The notes beneath the pieces are model-generated. The model was not told where the DNA came from and searched no databases. It saw nothing but the letters and a program-made list of their open reading frames with translations. Shown here one piece after another: positions 6,029 through 8,619 of a stretch of DNA of 8,619 nucleotides. The stretch is from Megasphaera sp. UBA5897 (GTDB taxonomy: Bacteria > Bacillota > Negativicutes > Veillonellales > Megasphaeraceae): positions 458 to 9,076 of the forward strand of contig DJEN01000071.1 in the NCBI GenBank assembly GCA_002431345.1, given 5' to 3'. A program made the translations under genes and the position numbers. Each line of letters starts with the position of its first letter. The first letter of the stretch is position 1.

Positions 6029-6964
6029 TTATTTTACTGCGCAGTCTCCCGCATCGCCGCGCAGCAAATCCATGCCGTGCGGGATTGTATCCAAAAAGAC
6101 AGCCATGCATTCCCGGCAGGCTTTGGGACTGCCCGGCAGGTTGATAATTAATGTTTTTCCGCGAATCACGCTCACAGCCCGCGACAGCATGGCCCGTTTG
6201 GTAATAGTCAGTGACGCGCTGCGCATCGCTTCGGCAATTCCAGGTACCGGCCGCGTCGCCACAGCCAGAGTCGCTTCCGGCGTCACATCCCGCGGGCTAA
6301 ATCCCGTGCCGCCTGTCGTCAAAATAAGGTCTAGCTGCCGTTGGTCTGTTAGCCGCATAAGCTGCCGTTTTAGTTCTTCTTCACCGTCAGGCAGCAGCAG
6401 TGTTTCTACAACATCATAGCCGCGTTCCTGCAGCGTCTGTGCAATCATGGGACCGCTTTCGTCGATGCGCTCGCCTCGGCTGCCCTTGTCAGACAGTGTA
6501 ATAACCGCCGCCTGATACGGACGTTTTCCCTGCCGCGGCACGATTTCCATCGTATCGCCCGGACGAATCACGCCGCCGCGAAGGACGCGGGCAAACACAC
6601 CCTCCCGCGGCATAATACAGTCGCCAACAACCTGATAAATAGCACAATGCGTATGGCATTCTTTGCCAATCTGCGTCATTTCCAACAGTACGTCACCGCA
6701 CTGCAGCAGCGTTCCTACTGGCAAAGAAGAAAAATCAATACCGTTGACGACGAGATTTTCTCCAAAAGCACCGTACGCGACCTGTGCGCCGCGGCGGCGG
6801 AATGCTTCTATTTTTTCCAGCGAAAGGAGGCTGACCTGCCGATGCCAATGCCCGGCATGCGCATCGCCTTCTATCCCCCAGTCCGCTGCAAACTGTCCTA
6901 CGGCAACAGGCCGTTTCTGCGTACCTTTCTGCGTACTGATACATACGGCTTCTATGGTTCCCAC
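6029..6964 (-). CDS. MOSC domain - MogA/MoaB fusion protein
   Basis: A 311-residue two-domain cytoplasmic protein. Residues 1-143 form a MOSC domain (GDAHAGHWHRQVSLLS 33-48, GAFGENLVVNGIDF 65-78, LRGGVIRPGDTMEI 128-141), a fold linked to binding molybdenum cofactor or moving sulfur to it; KECHTHC (101-107) offers conserved-type cysteines. Residues 150-311 form a MogA/MoaB domain: AVITLSDKGSRG (153-164), TTGGTGFSPRDVTPE (216-230), NLPGSPKA (275-282). That domain adenylylates molybdopterin before molybdenum insertion. The start is GTG 6964, placed by GGAGGA (6976-6971) with 6-nt spacing; those bases are also the last two glycine codons of moaA, 3 nt upstream. The same fusion is known in other anaerobic Firmicutes, so it is not unique. 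No moeA, the usual partner for the insertion step, is in the window. Confidence 0.9.
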   Translation of the reverse strand: MGTIEAVCISTQKGTQKRPVAVGQFAADWGIEGDAHAGHWHRQVSLLSLEKIEAFRRRGAQVAYGAFGENLVVNGIDFSSLPVGTLLQCGDVLLEMTQIGKECHTHCAIYQVVGDCIMPREGVFARVLRGGVIRPGDTMEIVPRQGKRPYQAAVITLSDKGSRGERIDESGPMIAQTLQERGYDVVETLLLPDGEEELKRQLMRLTDQRQLDLILTTGGTGFSPRDVTPEATLAVATRPVPGIAEAMRSASLTITKRAMLSRAVSVIRGKTLIINLPGSPKACRECMAVFLDTIPHGMDLLRGDAGDCAVK

Positions 6965-6976
6965 GATTTATCCTCC
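6965..6976 (-). promoter_or_regulatory. Ribosome binding site made of the MoaA Gly-Gly codons
   Basis: On the - strand GGA GGA (6976-6971) encodes the essential C-terminal glycine pair of MoaA and at the same time is a near-perfect ribosome site, six bases before the GTG start of the MOSC-MogA gene. It decides the use of this GTG, for which no ATG alternative lies nearby. Confidence 0.8.
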
Positions 6977-7936
6977 AATCTGATTCATCGTTTTGTTTTC
7001 TGTAATCTGACCGGCCGTATCAAAGCAATGCCCTGCCGGCTTTTGGGCTGCAGCCCGGCAAATTGCCTGCCGCAGTGCTGCCAACATATCGGTACGGCCA
7101 GACCGCACGATAGCTTTCAAATCCACGCCGTCATCATAACAAAGACAGGGCTTCAAAAAGCCCGTGCTTGTCAGACGCATGCGGTTGCACTGACGGCAAA
7201 ACTTGTGCGTGTTGGCAGCAATCATTCCCAAACAGCCCTGCAGTTTTTGGCTGGTATAATATACAGCCGGCCCGTTGCCATGCCGCTGTACGGCATGCAA
7301 ATCCGGATACGCTGACTGCAGTACAGCCAGCGCTTCATCTGCCGACCACCCTTGCTGCTGCGCGCCGTACCCGATAGGCATCATTTCAATAAAGCGCACA
7401 TCGACGGGCATCATTTCTGCCAACTTAGCCAACGGCAGAAGCTGAGATCTCGTTTGCCGCAGCAGTACTGCATTAACCTTCGTTTGAATACCAGCCTGCA
7501 CAGTCTGCGCAAGTGCCTGCCGCACGCAGGACAGGCCGTCTACACCGGAAATTTTTCTAAATTGGCCGGCATGCAAACTGTCCAAGCTGATATTGACCGC
7601 ATCTACTGCCATATGTTTCAGTGCAGCTATATGGGGCTGCAGCAGCAGTCCATTTGTAGTCAGCGTCATGCTTCGTACGCCCGGCAGCTGCCGCAGCGAC
7701 TGCATAAAAGCAACTGCTCCTTTTCGCACCAGCGGCTCGCCGCCCGTAATTTTAAAGCGATGGATGCCGACTTGCAGCGCAGCCCGGCAAATCAACAATA
7801 TTTCTTCGTACCGCAAGATTTCATCATGCCCTACGCTGGGCACATCGCCAGGCATGCAGTACTGACAGCGCATATTGCAGCGGTCTGTCAGCGAAATCCG
7901 CAAATAATTAATCTCTCTGCCATACGTATCTATCAT
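6968..7936 (-). CDS. moaA: MoaA, GTP 3',8-cyclase (radical SAM)
   Basis: Radical SAM enzyme (322 residues) converting GTP to 3',8-cyclo-7,8-dihydro-GTP, the first step of molybdopterin synthesis. The SAM-binding 4Fe-4S cluster site is CNMRCQYC (C20, C24, C27); GGEPL is at 65-69. The second cluster that binds GTP is C247-x2-C250-x13-C264, within THKFCRQCNRMRLTSTG. The protein ends in Gly-Gly (321-322), required for activity in characterised MoaA proteins. Length matches the family (about 325-330), and all known key residues I can check are present, so the enzyme should be active. Its ATG overlaps the moaC stop (ATGA), which suits coupled synthesis of the two enzymes that act in sequence. Expected to be oxygen-sensitive, as fits an anaerobe. 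Confidence 0.96.
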   Translation of the reverse strand: MIDTYGREINYLRISLTDRCNMRCQYCMPGDVPSVGHDEILRYEEILLICRAALQVGIHRFKITGGEPLVRKGAVAFMQSLRQLPGVRSMTLTTNGLLLQPHIAALKHMAVDAVNISLDSLHAGQFRKISGVDGLSCVRQALAQTVQAGIQTKVNAVLLRQTRSQLLPLAKLAEMMPVDVRFIEMMPIGYGAQQQGWSADEALAVLQSAYPDLHAVQRHGNGPAVYYTSQKLQGCLGMIAANTHKFCRQCNRMRLTSTGFLKPCLCYDDGVDLKAIVRSGRTDMLAALRQAICRAAAQKPAGHCFDTAGQITENKTMNQIGG

Positions 7937-8427
7937 GGCGTATCCGTACTCGGTTCATACTGAAAAGAGCCGCTTTTGCCGCCTGTCTTTTCTACAAGAT
8001 GAATATCCCGGATACACATCCGTTTATCCACGGCTTTGCACATATCATATACCGTGAGCAGTGCTACTGAAACACCTGTCAGCGCTTCCATTTCTACTCC
8101 CGTTTTCCCATCACAGCGGACCGTACATTGAGCTTCTATTTCCTGCGTTTCATCGTGAAAGAAAAATTTCACGCCGCACTGGGTCAAATTTAAAATATGG
8201 CACAAGGGAATCAACTCACTCGTCCGCTTGGCCCCCATAATACCGCCAATTTGAGCGACGCCCAGCACATCGCCTTTTTTCATCATTCCCTGCTGCACCG
8301 CTTCATAACAAGCCTGATTCATCTGAATCCGCCCGCTTGCCACGGCAGTTCGGGACGTGACAGCCTTGCCGCTGACATCGACCATAACGGCATTGCCGTT
8401 AGTATCCATATGGGTAAATACACTCAT
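7933..8427 (-). CDS. moaC: MoaC, cyclic pyranopterin monophosphate synthase
   Basis: Small cytoplasmic enzyme (164 residues; E. coli MoaC 161) that rearranges the MoaA product to cyclic pyranopterin monophosphate. Active-site residues known for MoaC are in place and at matching positions: K51 (KKGDVL), H77 (PLCHIL), E112 and E114 (GVEMEALTG), D128 and K131 (YDMCKA). The family end KTGGKSGSF (147-155) is present, followed by a 9-residue tail. PLCHIL has isoleucine where E. coli has proline, outside the catalytic set. Start ATG 8427 has AGGTGAG upstream, overlapping the stop of the preceding gene 8 nt away. It shares ATGA with moaA. Homologues act as hexamers. Confidence 0.96.
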   Translation of the reverse strand: MSVFTHMDTNGNAVMVDVSGKAVTSRTAVASGRIQMNQACYEAVQQGMMKKGDVLGVAQIGGIMGAKRTSELIPLCHILNLTQCGVKFFFHDETQEIEAQCTVRCDGKTGVEMEALTGVSVALLTVYDMCKAVDKRMCIRDIHLVEKTGGKSGSFQYEPSTDTP

Positions 8428-8435
8428 TGTCTCAC

Positions 8436-8619
8436 CTACTTACCAAAACCGCAGTTCGGAAAAGTACATACTGGGCAGTTTAGGCACAGTCCCCCTTCGC
8501 CAAGGCGGGATAAATCCTGCGGCGTAATCAAAACGTTAGCTGCCAGCGATGGCAGCACAAGGTCAAAAATTGTCCGTTTAGCATACATGACGCATCCCGG
8601 CAGTCCAATAATCGGGCGG
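8436..8619 (-). CDS. Molybdopterin-binding protein, C-terminal end (cut by window edge)
   Basis: The last 60 codons of a gene entering from the right on the - strand; its stop TAG is at 8438-8436. Visible residues start RPIIGLPGCVMYAKRTIFD and run to a compact cysteine cluster C-x2-C-x2-C-x4-C (GLCLNCPVCTFPNCGFGK). GLPGC matches the NxPG(S/C)-type loop at the end of MoeA/MogA-like molybdopterin-binding domains, and the cysteine tail is typical of the Firmicute molybdopterin-binding proteins often encoded beside xdhC or yqeB. The cysteines could hold a metal or an iron-sulfur cluster; this is inference. It lies 8 nt upstream of moaC and is probably in the same transcript. The N-terminal part, full length and exact family cannot be judged here. 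Too short to be named moeA. Confidence 0.78.
   Translation of the reverse strand, partial: RPIIGLPGCVMYAKRTIFDLVLPSLAANVLITPQDLSRLGEGGLCLNCPVCTFPNCGFGK

Noticed and set aside
5964..6110. Longer N-terminus for ModA (332 residues)
   Set aside because: It would overlap the preceding gene and put 49 unrelated residues before a perfect lipoprotein signal; the ATG at 5963 explains the protein better.

Overview
The window looks like chromosomal DNA of an anaerobic Firmicute. Its roughly balanced base composition, strong GGAGG-type ribosome sites and the style of its proteins suggest a Negativicute such as a Megasphaera relative. That placement is inference from sequence style only, with no phylogenetic marker in the window.

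Layout. Bases 1-775 (+ strand) hold two adjacent, nearly identical small genes. Each encodes only the C-terminal part of an Rpn-family (PD-(D/E)XK recombination-promoting nuclease / putative transposase) protein, including a run of four-residue G-x-x-x repeats: 12 units in the first copy and 9 in the second. Bases 776-949 are intergenic and carry a strong hairpin at 863-907 that can terminate transcription from both sides. Bases 950-8619 are one long, tightly packed operon on the - strand.

The operon, in order of transcription (right to left), encodes: the C-terminal end of a molybdopterin-binding protein with a cysteine cluster (cut by the window edge), MoaC, MoaA, a MOSC-MogA fusion, the molybdate ABC transporter ModA-ModB-ModC, an XdhC/CoxI maturation factor, YqeC, and a MocA-like nucleotidyltransferase. 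The genes overlap or lie 3-17 nt apart, apart from a 65-nt gap before modA. Several junctions are of the ATGA or TAATG type, so translational coupling is likely.

Working together: ModABC imports molybdate. MoaA and MoaC make cyclic pyranopterin monophosphate from GTP. The MogA domain adenylylates molybdopterin ready for molybdenum insertion. MocA would add CMP to give molybdopterin cytosine dinucleotide. XdhC and YqeC are accessory factors for molybdenum hydroxylases; YqeC is typical of gene sets for selenium-dependent hydroxylases. The client enzyme, moaD/moaE, moeA and yqeB are not in this window. The operon promoter also lies outside, beyond 8619.

The least expected part is the left end: tandem, free-standing Rpn C-terminal modules whose four-residue repeat numbers differ. 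They resemble the RpnS antitoxin-like products described for E. coli rpn genes, but here each module has its own gene.
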